A stretch of DNA of 64,000 nt from Aurelia coerulea. Lineage: Eukaryota > Cnidaria > Scyphozoa > Semaeostomeae > Ulmaridae. The stretch lies in contig CM076943.1 of the NCBI GenBank assembly GCA_039566865.1, positions 16,168,001-16,232,000 on the forward strand. The letters run 5' to 3'. Positions 1 to 13,100 of the stretch are shown here, piece after piece; positions within the stretch are counted from its first letter, which is position 1, and every line of letters starts with the position of its first letter. Made by a program: the position numbers and the translations under genes. Below the pieces are notes generated by a model. The model worked only from the letters and a program-made list of their open reading frames with translations, searched no databases and was not told where the DNA came from.

Positions 1-168
1 TCGCAAAGTCAAAATTTACAGTGCACCTGAAACCAGAGGTTTTGAAAAAGGGCTTAGCCATGATATCTATTATGTACATTTTCCAAAGCACCTGTCAACT
101 TTAATTTTCAGTTGTTCGCTTTTGGAAAAAATAAATAAGACTCATGGAGATCAATATGCGTACCATGT

Positions 169-694
169 AGCATAGGTTACAAATCTTTATCTCGGCGTAA
201 AAAGGTGGGTGTTAAATTCAATGACCTATTTCTTCTGATTCAATGGCTTGAAAGAAACTTTCTATACTTATCTATAATTCTACCGTTGGACTTTCCAGAA
301 TTTTTAAATATTTTTCGAAGCTAAAGCGTATCTTACATTTCAATCAATTTGAGGATGTGACATCATCAAATTTCTAAATCATAAACGAGATGAGTGACAG
401 ACTTTTGCTTGATACCGTATTGTAGACATTCATAAACTATGGTTTTCTTCAATATTATTTCGTGTTACGTCAAACAGTTTAGAAATTACGATGGTTTTAA
501 GCTTTTTTTGGGAATTTTTCTTGAATTCTTGAAAAAGAAGAAAAACACTCTAATTCTGAAAATATTGAACATTTCAAAAAAGTCCAACGGTAGAATTATC
601 GAGCAATAGCTAAAGTTTCTTTGAAGCCATTTAGTTTAAAGAAATAGGTCACTAAGTTTTACACCAGCCTTTTTAAAGATTTGGAACCTATGCT
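169..694. repeat. MITE-like element, family A (full copy)
   Basis: Both ends carry CATAGGTTnCAAATCTTTA in inverted orientation, followed by matching stretches (AGGTGGGTGT, CAATGACCTATTTCTT, GGCTTGAAAGAAACTTT) on the opposite strand at the right end. Related copies lie at 57465-57860 (same strand, right end lost) and 47068-47170 (one end, inverted). Confidence 0.7.
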
Positions 695-1584
695 GTGCCA
701 TGTGCTCCTTTTCCTCTTCTTTGATACAAATAACCCTTTGAGAATTGGGATGGAATGCACAGCAAGGACCGATTCCTCAAAAAAGGTCATTTCAAAAACA
801 ATTGAAGCATTTCAAGGAATAATTGTCTTAACGGTCAACATTGAAAATTCTTTTGCAAAATGTACCGTATTATGTCAAATATTGATTCGATCTTTACGAA
901 GCACTTATTATAGTACCGATTGATAAAGAGACGGACGAAAAACGTCTTATAAAGGGATAACATAGAAAGGCAAAATGAATCTCAAGAAAAAGCTTCCTTT
1001 GTGACTAATTTGAAGAGTTTGACTTCTTGAAAAGTGATTAAGATACAACATCATTTAACATCATCAACATTAGACTTTGAATGTTTTTTAAATGGATCCA
1101 TTAACATCAAATCAAATGCGTGGACTTCCAGAATAATTTGTATCTACTTGGAAATCAGATAATGAATCTTATTATAAATAAAGTAGATAACGCTATAGTA
1201 AATTTTATTTGAAGCACTGGTTAGTACAATTTAACTGATATCATAAGTTTTCCCATTTTAAATTCTCAGATTTCCAAATTTGAATGAGATATGAAGCCAA
1301 ATTATCATCCAGGCCTGATGCTGTGTATGAAATTACTGGTCACATTCTGGTAAGGCCTTCTCTTCTCTCTGATCCCTTTGTCTTTTAATTTGCATTCAAT
1401 CAATCAATACTTGGCATAATTAATTTGCCTGTGAAGGGCAATTTGCATCGGAAGAGTTTTCCTGACTCTGTGCATGTACGACTCGCCCTTTATCCATGAC
1501 AAGCCATATTTGTGCATTAAGTAAATTCGATTTTTGGTCGCGTAGTTTGATGTAACCTCATATGTGAATTCAGCTTAAGTCTGA
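695..1584. other. Flank of gene 1, nothing recognised
   Basis: AT-rich sequence without exon signals or clear repeats. A short ORF near 690 starts with hydrophobic codons but has no donor at a suitable place, so I do not call it the missing signal-peptide exon. Confidence 0.4.
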
Positions 1585-1586
1585 TA

Positions 1587-1966
1587 CACTCATCTTCTTT
1601 ATAAGAGAAAAACCGCTTATAAGAAACGGTAGGCTCAATTTTTCGAAAGCTAAGAAACAATCCTACCTGAATTGAAAAAGCTAAGAAACTTCTGCAATTT
1701 TCAGTTTTAATTTTCCTATCACGCTCAAAAATAGTTTGACATTGTGCAGTTAATGCAACTGTTTGGACATTATTTGAGTGCGAATCATGTTATTTACTCG
1801 TTTTGAGATTTTACTAAGTAATTTGGGAAGACAAAATCAACTCTAAACTTCCGGCAATAAAAATATAAGAAACACGCAAGACACTTGTGGTAGCAAAATG
1901 AACCAAAAATTTAAGAAACTGTCTACCAGCCCCAGACCTTAGTTTCTTATAAATAGAAAATGAGTG
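1587..1966. repeat. TA-flanked MITE with AAGAAAC motifs
   Basis: Ends CACTCAT...ATGAGTG sit directly between TA dinucleotides (1585-1586, 1967-1968), a Tc1/mariner-type target. Several internal TTATAAGAAAC and CTAAGAAAC motifs. Same family as 32443-32808. Confidence 0.7.
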
Positions 1967-2504
1967 TACCTCTTTTAAACTTGCAAATCATAGTAGCTTA
2001 AAAAACCAGGTCTGGAACGTCACCAGGCGTAAAATAGTGAGGTGGAAATTGGAATTACTATAGAAATTAATTCTGTTGGTATACCCAGCCTTTTTTACAC
2101 AGTTTAACCTTTCTTTGAAAGCTGGGGTGGGCATGTCCAGCCTGGTCCAATCCCATGCTCTAGCTGGTCGATACAACAGATCGAATTAATTTGATCATTT
2201 GAAAGTTAGAATTCTCCATTCATGCTTCCTGGATCGACAGAATGGTGTATGAGAAGTTCTAGCACAAAAAATTGTTCAATTGTGCATTACTTCTGATAAT
2301 TTTTGTTCAAGAATTGAAATCAAAATTATACATGGTGATACAATCTATTTAACAGCATGAAAAGCTTGCATTTCGTCAGAAAAACTGCTAATTTATTTCT
2401 TATTACTTGATTTTGCTGATTGATGTCTTTTACATCTTTTGTAGAAAATTCTTTCTCTCATTTGATGTTAGGCGATAGACAACTGTTAATTTTTATCTAA
2501 GGGT

Positions 2505-2880
2505 GCGACTACGGGGTGGTGGGTGGATGGGGTCCTGTTGTGTGGATGGACGGCTGCTGCCCTTTGGTTTCATGTGTTATCCCGGTGGGGTAGCACCTGT
2601 GGCGAGGGGCGGCGGCTGTTCGTCCACGCGTGGGGCACTCTATTCATTGCCTTGCATTTTTTTCCTCTCCAAATTATAAATTGTTGATGTATCATGTAAT
2701 TGCCTGACATCAAATGGGAGACAGACATTAACTTTTTCTTTTAGTTTGTTGTTCTTTCTATCTAATGTATTGTAATTTTTGAATGGTAAGTGCCTTTCAT
2801 AGTGGGAACTCCGATGACCTAGTGTCTATTCCCGCCATAATAGGCACAGTATAGATGTACTTTTTGAGTGTATATTTTAA
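2505..2880 (+). mobile_element. LINE 3'-end fragment (CR1/L2-like)
   Basis: A GC-rich start (2510-2640) followed by the segment TTCATAGTGGGAACTCCG ... CATAATAGGCACAG, which recurs in diverged form at 17780-17850 after a recognisable LINE C-terminus and at 39220-39260 inside the satellite. It is therefore the 3' untranslated end of one LINE group. No coding part remains. Confidence 0.5.
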
Positions 2881-3058
2881 TTGATTATATATAAAAAAAA
2901 CCTCTCCTATCTATTTGTAATGGAAATGTATATAGTAGTGCTTTTTTAATAAGGGAACAATTGGTAATTATTAGCAATGCGACGAACATCATGTTGAACC
3001 CAAGTAATTGTTAAGATAATTATGAACAATTCGATATTATTCAGGGCAGACATGATTA

Positions 3059-3523
3059 CAGTAAGAACCCGCAAAATAGAAACCAGTTTCTTCAAAACAG
3101 CCTGTTTAGTTTCTTATTAAAAGGTCATTAACCATGAAACAGGCTGAACGGTTTCTTGTCACATGGCTAAGAAACCTGCACTGATTTCAGTTTAATCTTT
3201 CATGAAAACCTAGAGCAAACATTATTAGCGGACAGTATGTTCTCGTTACCTAGCATTTTCTTTAAATTTACTCAACGATAGATAACGAACGATAAATTTA
3301 CTCAATTTATCATTATAGATAGAGAGGCCTTTCCATGGAATATCTAAAAATGTTGGGCACCTGAGTTTCACGAAGATTTTCAAATATGAATTTATTTGGG
3401 GTCCTTCTATAAGAAACCTTTCTAAAATCAGGCTGAGAAGTTTCTTATTTGAGGGCACTATTTCTCACAAAAATCAGCCTGAGGTTTCTCATAAAGTGGT
3501 TTCTATATTGCGGGTTCTTACTG
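3059..3523. repeat. TA-flanked MITE with 27-bp TIRs
   Basis: TIR CAGTAAGAACCCGCAAAAT continues for 27 bp and matches the right end with one difference; TA at 3057-3058 and 3524-3525. The interior holds repeated GTTTCTTA / AAGAAAC motifs. Likely a non-autonomous Tc1/mariner-type element. Confidence 0.8.
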
Positions 3524-3969
3524 TATCATTCCGGTATGCTAGATTTACCCAAAGCTGTATGATGTACCAATTGGGCCACAAAATAATTCCCTTATCCGGA
3601 ACTTTCTTGGTTATTGCTTCTTCCATTCATCGGATACCTACTTATCGATATATCTACGATTTCTTAAATTTTCATTTTGCCTGGAAACTGCCCAAAAAGA
3701 TAAAAAAAAAAACAGCGATCAAATTGTCTAAAGACTGAATTTGTCAGAATAAAGAGAGCCCTCCTCGAAATAACTATGGAAATTTGAAATAGATTATGTC
3801 GTACTAGTGGTCGTTTGATCATTACACAACTTTAATATCACTTTTATCAATGCAAAGACTTGTAGTTTCTATCATTTCTTTGAAATTATAATCGCTAGCT
3901 ACTGTAGTGTGTGCATGTAGGGAATTAAACAAGCCTTGGATCATTATTTATCATTCTTCTGTCTGTCAG

Positions 3970-4100
3970 GATTGCAGTAACTTCTGTTACTGGCATAAAA
4001 TTTGGAACATGTGACAATGAGACGAATTCCAGTGATGTCAACTGTTTATTGGGTAAAGTGCTGAAAGGTTACAACAAAAGATTGAGACCAAACTATCCAG
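3970..4100 (+). CDS. Gene 1, N-terminal extracellular exon
   Basis: Acceptor gtctgtcag, donor CCAG|gtggag; enters with one base completing a codon and ends with one base. The 3' part, [19 protein letters not shown], is the usual receptor N-terminal helix region. The exon is 54 nt longer than its gene 2 counterpart. The extra stretch holds a cysteine pair ten residues apart enclosing two N-glycosylation sequons (NET, NSS). Confidence 0.85.
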
Positions 4101-7100
4101 GTGGAGTCATTTATTAAATGATGTTCTATTGACATGAGATAAATTAATCACGTCCAATTTTTTAAACTCTTTTGGTAAAGTAATGAGACATATCTCAATT
4201 TTAACATATTTGCTGGTTCAAATTGAGGGGTCATGAAAATTTGATATTTAGATATTAACTGGATTTGAAAATGATAACCTCCTTCATTGTGCATTTTCCC
4301 TTGTTGCAGCTTGAAGAAGAGCTAATTACACTCAAGCCTTTTAAAGGAGACTTGTAAAACTATTTTGAATTGTTTAATTCATGGAAAGATTAAGAAACTG
4401 TGGATATTACAGAATGCGAAAAATTCTACTTGACAGGAGTTTTCGAAAAATCCTGGCTTGAATAGACTCCCAGCTGGCATCTTCTTTTCTGGTTACCCTC
4501 ACTGTTCTTCAGAAGCCATTTATATTCATTTTTGACTTAGCGCATAATAATTAGATGACTTGGATGGATTTTTCTTGTATCTTGTTTGAAGAAAGCATTT
4601 GATTGACGGTGACAGAAGTAGATCGATGAAAGTTGTGTCATGTGGGTTTTTTTATAGGACCACCATTACTGCTCAGAGTGGAAATCCTTCTCTCAAATGT
4701 GTTCGATGTCTCTGAAGTAAAAAATGTGAGTGACTGACTTTCAGCAATGCATTACAGAGTGTCCACAAATTGTTTTCATCATCGTTACTCACTATTCTGA
4801 TATTCTTATGTATTCTTACAATAGACACAATAAATACTCGATTCATGAGTGAACTTGTAATCTTTTACTAATTGCTTTCTAAGAAGGCTGGCGACAAAGT
4901 AGTGTGCAATTATTTGTAATTCTGAGAAATCTCAATGTCGAAATCTGTCATATAGAAGAAAGAGTTAACAATGTCCAAACTGTTGCAATTCTAAAACTAT
5001 TCGTGAAAGACACTGATCTTTGTTTTCTTAAATCCATTTAGCGTGGATGTGTATTGGTTGCGAACATTTCAAACTTGCTAGCAAGGGAATATTTTCCCGT
5101 TTGGCAACGTCACAGGGCATTTCTTAAAAGCGCAATTTAATAAAATGTGTAAAGCGATGTCTTTGAAGAAGCTGGACAAATGTTCTTCTTGTTACGAGCA
5201 AAAAGGTTTTGTCAGGTGATGCCTTCAACGTGGCAAAGCGGAAAATATTTTGCCTCTCATTCAGTTCTCAAATGCTTGGCAAAATTATTTGTTTATTTGC
5301 TTGACTGCAACCCAAAAAGATTAGCTCATTTTATGGTTGAGACCTATAAACGAAATTAAAATATCCTGAAAGAATGCAAATTGAGATCAGCATTGAATCT
5401 ATAGCACCCAAAAATATCTTTACAATCCCATTGGATACCAAAAAATGTCATGGCCATAATTTAAGTTGATTTGAACCCTAAAATAGCACTTTTGCCAATA
5501 TTCTGACCAAGAAATGTCGGACTTTCCTCCCATTATGGAAAGCTCGGTAGGAAGATCTCTCTTGGTTTGTATTATTAGTTGAATATTAATTGAATGCTTA
5601 AACTTTCTTGATGATCTTCTCACTTGTTAAAACTTTCTCTAATTTAGAACATAAGGCCTGGTTTAAACATCGTATTTCCGCCTTCTCGAATTGAATAGTA
5701 GATGCTGCTAAAAATTTGCAGGTGTCAATTAAATTCGACATGAAAACGATGCTTGAATCAGCAACGGTTTTAAATTGTTAAAACGGCAAAGTTCACCAGC
5801 TCTGTCATGTTAAACGGCAGAAACATGACTTGACTTAAACATAGTATTTCTGCCGCGTTTGGATAATCAATTTTAGGCCAAAGTCGCCTTTTTCTATGTG
5901 TGATCAGCCACTGCGCTTGAAAATTTTGAAAAAATCCATTTTAGCCATTTAAAAAAACGAAAGATTCTGCCGTTGTTATGCAATTAGATTCGATACGGCA
6001 AAAATACGATGTTTAAATTAGGCGTAGCTATTAGAGGATATTTAGGAGTCATGCGTTGATTTCATTCGTACAACAGGAATTTGGCGTTGAAATATACTTT
6101 CGTCAATTTTGGAATGACCCAAGGCTGCGTCTATCAAAGTTCAATTTCACAGATCCATTGTTCCTGAATACAGAAACCATCAAAGAATTATGGATACCAA
6201 GTACATATTTTGTGAAATCGAAAAGTGCCTTTCGCCATGAAATTACAACTGAAAACGTGCTACTTCGTATCAGTCCAAATGGAGACATAGTATACAGTCA
6301 AAGGTAAATGCTGCTTATAGCTGCTAATCAACTGTAAACATATTAAAACATCAGCCGAAAAAGTAACATGGATAAATTTTGTAGCACAATTACATCAGCT
6401 GCTTTTGATTGGCACTGCAATTCAAAGCGATCGCGATTACAGACAAAGGAAATGCTCTCAAGCAGTAATTCATAATAAGCAAAGACCCTGATGGATTTGT
6501 TTATTTGTTTCAAAAACCGGGCGGGCCGAGGGTATTGCGATTCTCGTATATTTGGGGCTTGAATGAAAAAAATCACTACTCCACTTCTGAATTCTATAGA
6601 CCAAATCCACAAGGCAAATCTTTGGGTTTATTCTTCGTCTTTCAATCAAGGGCGCCTACCTTGTACTGTACGCGTGACCTACTGTTCACAGAGTAACTGG
6701 TGCCCTGTGACCCAGTCCTGTTTATCTGTGTATATCTTATGTTTTTCTAGTTACAGGGATTTTCAAAGTATAATGTCTGTTAGTATTGACCAATCAAAGA
6801 TCACGTTGTCTGATTCCCTGTGGCCAGCTCGTATACAGTTGATCTCGTATTACATAAACACCGGAATTTGAAACCACAAAGTTATTCATACGTCATCTCG
6901 ACCTTGAGAATATTGACTCTGTGCTGTGTACTGCTGGATCACGATACGGTTCTGGGACACCCTCTGTAACTGGGTCACAGGACACCAATTACTCTACAGT
7001 ACTGGGAATAAGCACATTTCCTACAAAGTAGGCGCCCTTGTTTCAATATGTACTCCTGACTCCTCTTAAAAGCCACATTTTGTGTGCGTGAGAGGACAGT

Positions 7101-10100
7101 TTTCCCGACCAGTTTCAGGGCAACTCTTGCGGCATTTTGATTCTGAATTACTGGCTGAGAGACTTTTCTTTGTCTGCGTTAGAGCCTACAAATGAGGCGT
7201 TAGAGCTTCAATCACTGTTTTTCACATTCGAAAATTCTACAAAATTCATAAGATAGCACTCGATTGGAACGTTGTTTTAGAATAGCTAAAGGGCCTATTA
7301 CAGCCTAAAATAAATTTAAAACTTTGATGTGCAATATAGGCAAATATACTTGTCATCATCGACAAGTTCTTCAAAATCAAATGTATGCTTGATTTGATGA
7401 GTATGCTAACGAATTCAGATTATTTGCCAACTTAAATTCTTGTAATGAGCTTTAGTTTTTTGCTTGATCTTTACTCATAGCAAAACTTCCTACTCTAAAG
7501 GCAGTCTGTCTCGTTCATGATTGGTTAATTAAACGATTGTTTCCGAATCAATAATGAGTACCTTTTTGTTGCCTTTATCTTTTCTCAATACTTTTATCAG
7601 AGTTAACGTTGATAATTATCCTTTTCCAATCCCTTTCTGGTAATTTGCCAAACAAACTGTTTAAAGGCAGTCTGTAACGTATCTGATTGGCTGCGGCAAA
7701 GGCACAGTTCAACACAACGGATGCCTTTGTGAATCTGTGCACTTGAACAAGGAGGGCTGATCGTCCTTACTTCCTACGGTTGTAGAAAGTCAGTAGGCTC
7801 AGCAGCCATTCAAATTTTCTATTCTCTGTATTGTCATTATCACCCAATCAAATGCGTGACAGACTGCCTTTAATTCTCTTTTCCAATTTACTAACAATGA
7901 TGAACGGGACTGACTACTTTTAAGAATAAAATCTGATTTCGTTGCAGTCTATTCAATTGCTGAAAATTCAGCGCACTGTCTTAGACCAGAGTAGCAGTTT
8001 CAGATGGCAACGCAAAACTTCTAAAATTGAGAAGTAGCAGATTTGCCGTAAATTAAAACTGACATTCTTCAACAAACGAAGAACTGCCTTTTGGGTTATC
8101 CCAAAGCCACCAAGAGATTCTTTGCACTTTGTTAGCGTCATATCATTGCCTCTGTTTGACAATTTATTGAAAAGCAGCTACTGTCATATAAGTAAGATTC
8201 GAAAGATTATGCAGATTTATATCAGATTAGATAATGTTAATTAGATTAAATTAGATTAGATTCAAAACTAAAAACCAAATTTAATACACAATGATAGCAG
8301 AAGGTGGAATTCTTTACCGAGTAATCAATAAAAAGTAAAACTTCTCCTTGAACCATCCAAAATTGGCCATGTTAGGCATGGAGTTTGTTTCTGGAAATTT
8401 TGTGTCACGAAAGAAGGCTTGCATTCAAAGAAAAATGTTAAACCCTGACCTAACAGCATATGCGCAGTGCATGGAGTGCTGGGACTCTGGAGGGGGATCA
8501 GTGGCGTTAGCAATTGCTATTGGCTATCGTTCAGCATCATTTACCTATGGTGGCCTGTCATCCAATGTGAAACAGATTCCAGTATTTATCAGTATTTAAT
8601 CGTATGTGTAACATTTTGTAGCTTTTATTATTTGCATGTCTTTGCGTTAATGGCCATGGGGTAGTCATTGTTTTTTGTTTGTGGTATCGTCCCTTAGTTG
8701 CATAGTAATTAGAGAGTGTATGAATATAGAAAATGAGTTTGTATGAATATAGAAAAATATGTAAATGACAGGTTTTACGACTGACTTGCTTTTCTGGCGG
8801 TGCGTTATTTAATAAATGTCAGGCCATGCAAGTTTTGTTGAAAAACTTTTTCGCCCGATAGCAATTTACATGCAATTTTAAGTGAAAGTTTTCACTTTCA
8901 GGCTATCTGTGATTACATCATGCATCATGGACCTTCGCTATTTCCCTCATGATACTCAAAGATGCACGCTACTAATCGAAAGCTGTAAGTAACTGGTCAG
9001 TCACGTGATAATAGAACATCAGAAACCGTCTTTAAAAAGGAAATCAAATAATAGCCTTACTACACGAAGACCCTCAACTCTCGTTCATCTCATTGAATTG
9101 ATGTTGTTGTTGTTGCTAGTGAGGGCCTTGTTTTCCTAGAGCTGAAAAACACTTGACACAAATCTCCAATCGGCAGCAAACCTTTGTCACCTTTGGGTTG
9201 CAACCAACCAGAATATTCCTTAGTTGATGGCAGCTTTGCCATTTTTGGCTTTAAGAGACATTCATCTAGGTATACTGATAGCTAGTTTTATGGAACAGCA
9301 GTTCAGAGAAACTGTTTTTGCGGCTTTTTAGACTCATAGGAAAATAGCATGTGATAGGCCATTGTGATATCAACACGAGACTAGTTGACTTTTGTATTAT
9401 AAGCGGCTAGTGTAATCTTCATGATGCAGGTTGCAAAATCCAGGTTGCAGGTTATGATATTAGCAATAGGTTTTTAAGTATAATTAAAGTTTCTTCATCG
9501 TCAAGTTGATCCCGTCTTGTTGGACAATAACCCCAGGTCTCAGGCTACTCACAGCAAGAGGTATGAAAGGCACTTTAAATATTATTTTGCTTTCCCTTTC
9601 TGCAATCACACTTCCTTCATCTTCAAGAATCTAAAATTATACCAGGTGAGTTATAAAAAAGTTCTGACTTGATTTAATCGAGTATTTTAGGCCTTTCAGA
9701 CATTGGCAATCAATCAATTCTCGTAAAGTCGAATTTACCTAAGTTTTCAGTGCTCATAAAGACATAAGAAAAACAAAAAAGAAAATATTTCCATCTCTCT
9801 ACTATCAAGTAGAATTTGATTTATTGCAATCAATCAAGTATTTTTAGTGCTATGAATTTGCAAGGTGGCAACTTTCTGTCTTACTCGATTTATGGTAAAA
9901 CACTATTTATATTGAAACAATTTACATATGGAAATATGTGTACAGAGTCCAAATGGCACAAATAACTCAGAAGACCATTTACGCAAATGTATGGAGAAGA
10001 TTGTGGAGAAGTGAAGATATTTCTGTGTTTTACAGTTTCCAAGAGAGCGATGCTTCTACTTCCAGAGATCAAATCTTTGTTTTATAGCAGCCTGTTTGCA

Positions 10101-13100
10101 AAATATTCTCAGAAATTGTTACTGCAAAGTGATTGCACAGTAAGATTGGTTAGATCTCAAAGTTTACCAAAAATAGTAACGAAATCAAGTAATCAAAACA
10201 CTGAAGAATTTTCTATTTCAACTTACAAAAAACTGTGATACATCTTTGAGATGAAAGATTGCTACAATGTAGACTTCAATTTTTGATCAGAGGTTTTGTA
10301 TGATCACAATCTTCATTTCAGATGCCTATCAAGACACAGATATCATATACAGTTGGGGTAAAAGCATGGTTGGAGCTTTTGATGATGTGAAAGATGCCAT
10401 ATTCGACATTCCTTCTTTCAGAGTCGAAGAGATCATTCTTAAGCACGGAATAAATAATTACTCCATAGGTTTGCTTTTCTTTTGCATAACAGAATTTTCT
10501 TTCAGCTTCGATAGGCATCTATTCATAATTTGAAAAAGTAAAGGCCACAATACCAGCATCTATTGTAGGACCAGAGGATGCTTGCGGAGATGAATCAATG
10601 AATAAGTTTAAAGGCAGAAACACTCCAATGCGACAAAAAACAGCAGCAAATATGATGAATTTACTTCATGCCAATATTTCGTCTTGCCATGCAGGACTTC
10701 TTCAGGGCTGTAATGTGACAGTTATCATATTGGAATAAAATTGATTAATTATAATTGCTGTTGTTTTTTGTCGCATTGTGGCGTTTCTGCCTTTAAATGT
10801 ATTCATCTATTTATACCTTAATGCTAACTAACCTTTTCAAAATTAACAAAACGACTGCTTTCTACCGGAGTGTGTCAGATAAAATGCATGCCATTTGAAA
10901 GACTGCTACCCCCTAAGTATATAAGAAATGATTCTGTGTAATATTTTATTGAATAACCAACATGCTCTATTATTTTTAGGAGTCTTTTCTAGCCGAAGTC
11001 ACTCCGCTCAGGGTTTAAAAGGGCTTTTCTCGGGAATGTCTGTTCGAGAAACCTTAACAACATGCTAAAAAGTGACGGGAACATTTCCCCATAATTTCTA
11101 CCTTACAGCAATAATTTTAAACAGCTTTGAATAGTGCTGTCCGCTTGGAAGGGTGCCAAAGTCTTCCTCCTAATATGAAAAAGTTATTCAGACCCCGTTT
11201 ACACTATGCCGGTACGAAATGAATACGGCATGAAACTGTGCCGTATTCATTTTTCTGTCAAAACGCCGAATCGCCGTTTACACTATACCGGCACGAAATG
11301 AATACGATAGGTTTTGACCATGCGCAGAGGGACGATTTGTCAAGGTGCATGCTCTCATTTGCCAGATTATCGCCTCAATGTGAATACGACATGAAATGAT
11401 GCCGTATTCGCCGTTTACACTATGCCGGTAGAGCGACGAAGCCAGTTAGCATGCCGTATTCATTTCGTGCCGTATTCAAGTGAAAACTATGCCGGCATAG
11501 TGTAAACGGGAGTCCAATACGGCACAGTTTCATGCCGTATTCATTTCGTACCGGCATAGTGTAAACGGGGTCTCAGAGGGATTCCGTTCTCTGGAGGGGT
11601 CAAAATCAGGGAGCTATACACGGGAGAGGAAACGCGCGCTGGCGCTGTCTGCGATGTGATATGCGACCTCGTTTGTGTGTTGACGTAGCAACGGAGCAGC
11701 GAAAATTTGGCTTGCCTAGCAACGAAATTTTTGCTGTGGAGAACGACCGGGAAGAAAGCGAGAAGGTGGATTGAAATGGGTTTGTCTTAGTAAACAAAGG
11801 TTGCACAGCATTTCCACTTGCCTCACTATTTTATAAACCGTCCGACCCTCATTCGATTGATTGAAATAACTAAAAACTGCGTAAGTTTCGAGTCAATTGG
11901 AATCTCAGAATGTTGCTGAGGCACGAGAATAGGACAAAAGCACAATCGATGCAAGTACCCCGAAAGAAAATTAAAATATCTCGCGAGTCTCATTCTATCT
12001 CAGAAACATTTTTCACTAGTTTTATTGCCAATGGCTATCCACAAGTAACTTAAATTGCTCAGAGTTGGGCGGGGTTGGGCAGGGTGAAATTTTCACAAAT
12101 GCGTGCTTGGAGCGTGATCCAAAAGACGAGCTGGCCTAAGCACCGCTGAAAAAACTTAGCCGCTACAGCCAATTCCTGATACCAAATTGCTAAGTTAGTC
12201 TCACTATGCAAAGATAAAACATTAAAGGGTCAAAAGAATGTCTAACATAGCCTAAAATGCCTACCATTGTTGTTCAAATTCAATACAAAAATGAGATGCA
12301 CTTTCCGTCCAAACATCAGCTTCCATCTTGTTTTCTCTACGAAGTGCGCGATGCGCTGCGAAGGAGGCGCATATCACATCGCAGAATGCAACTCAATGCG
12401 CGTTTCCTCTCCCGTGTATAGCTCCCTGGTCAAAATGTATGCTTATACATGTAAATGTCATTATTGTTAGGAAGGAGAACCAAGGAGATTTAGCTTAACG
12501 CTTTCACTAGATTGTGCACGCTTTTGATAGGGGCTTTCTGGAAGAAATTTTCCATATCAACGGGAAGGAATGACCGATTAAAGCCGGGTAAATTATTGAA
12601 TGTAATAGGTAGGTAGGTAGGTAGGTAGGTAGGTTATCATATTTAACGTGGCTAGCCTGCGAAAGTCTGAGAGAGACTTTTTTCCAGCAGGGGCCACGGA
12701 TGTTTTACCATCAACCCGCCGCAGCTACCAGATTTCCCTCACATGGCTCTGGTCGACCCGGGCTAGAGTTACGGACAGCGACCTAACTGTCCAGCGCGGG
12801 ATTCGAACCTCGGCCGTCCTGGCCTTTGGCTTACGAGTCAGTCGCCTTAACCACTCGGCCACGTGCTCTCACAAGAACATATCATCAATGAAACAAGACA
12901 GTTTTCGATATTATTTGGCACTCAAGGGGATTCAGGGAGCAGCATTTTTCAAACGCTGTGCATTTTCTTTTTACTCACTAGGCAGGCATGTAGAAATCTT
13001 CTTAGCAATGAAAGAATGATTTTTAATGAAGAGGAAGAAGAGTGAAAGTCTAGAGAACGCAGAAGTATTTAAAATCTCAGCTTAGATCTGATAAGCAACA

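Noticed and set aside
681..923. 80-codon ORF starting with hydrophobic residues as the missing signal-peptide exon of gene 1
   Set aside because: It overlaps the end of a MITE, continues without a splice donor in the right phase, and has no counterpart in gene 2.
12790..12870. Functional tRNA gene (serine/leucine type)
   Set aside because: A and B boxes are present, but the acceptor stem does not pair and a SINE body with an ACCT tail follows.
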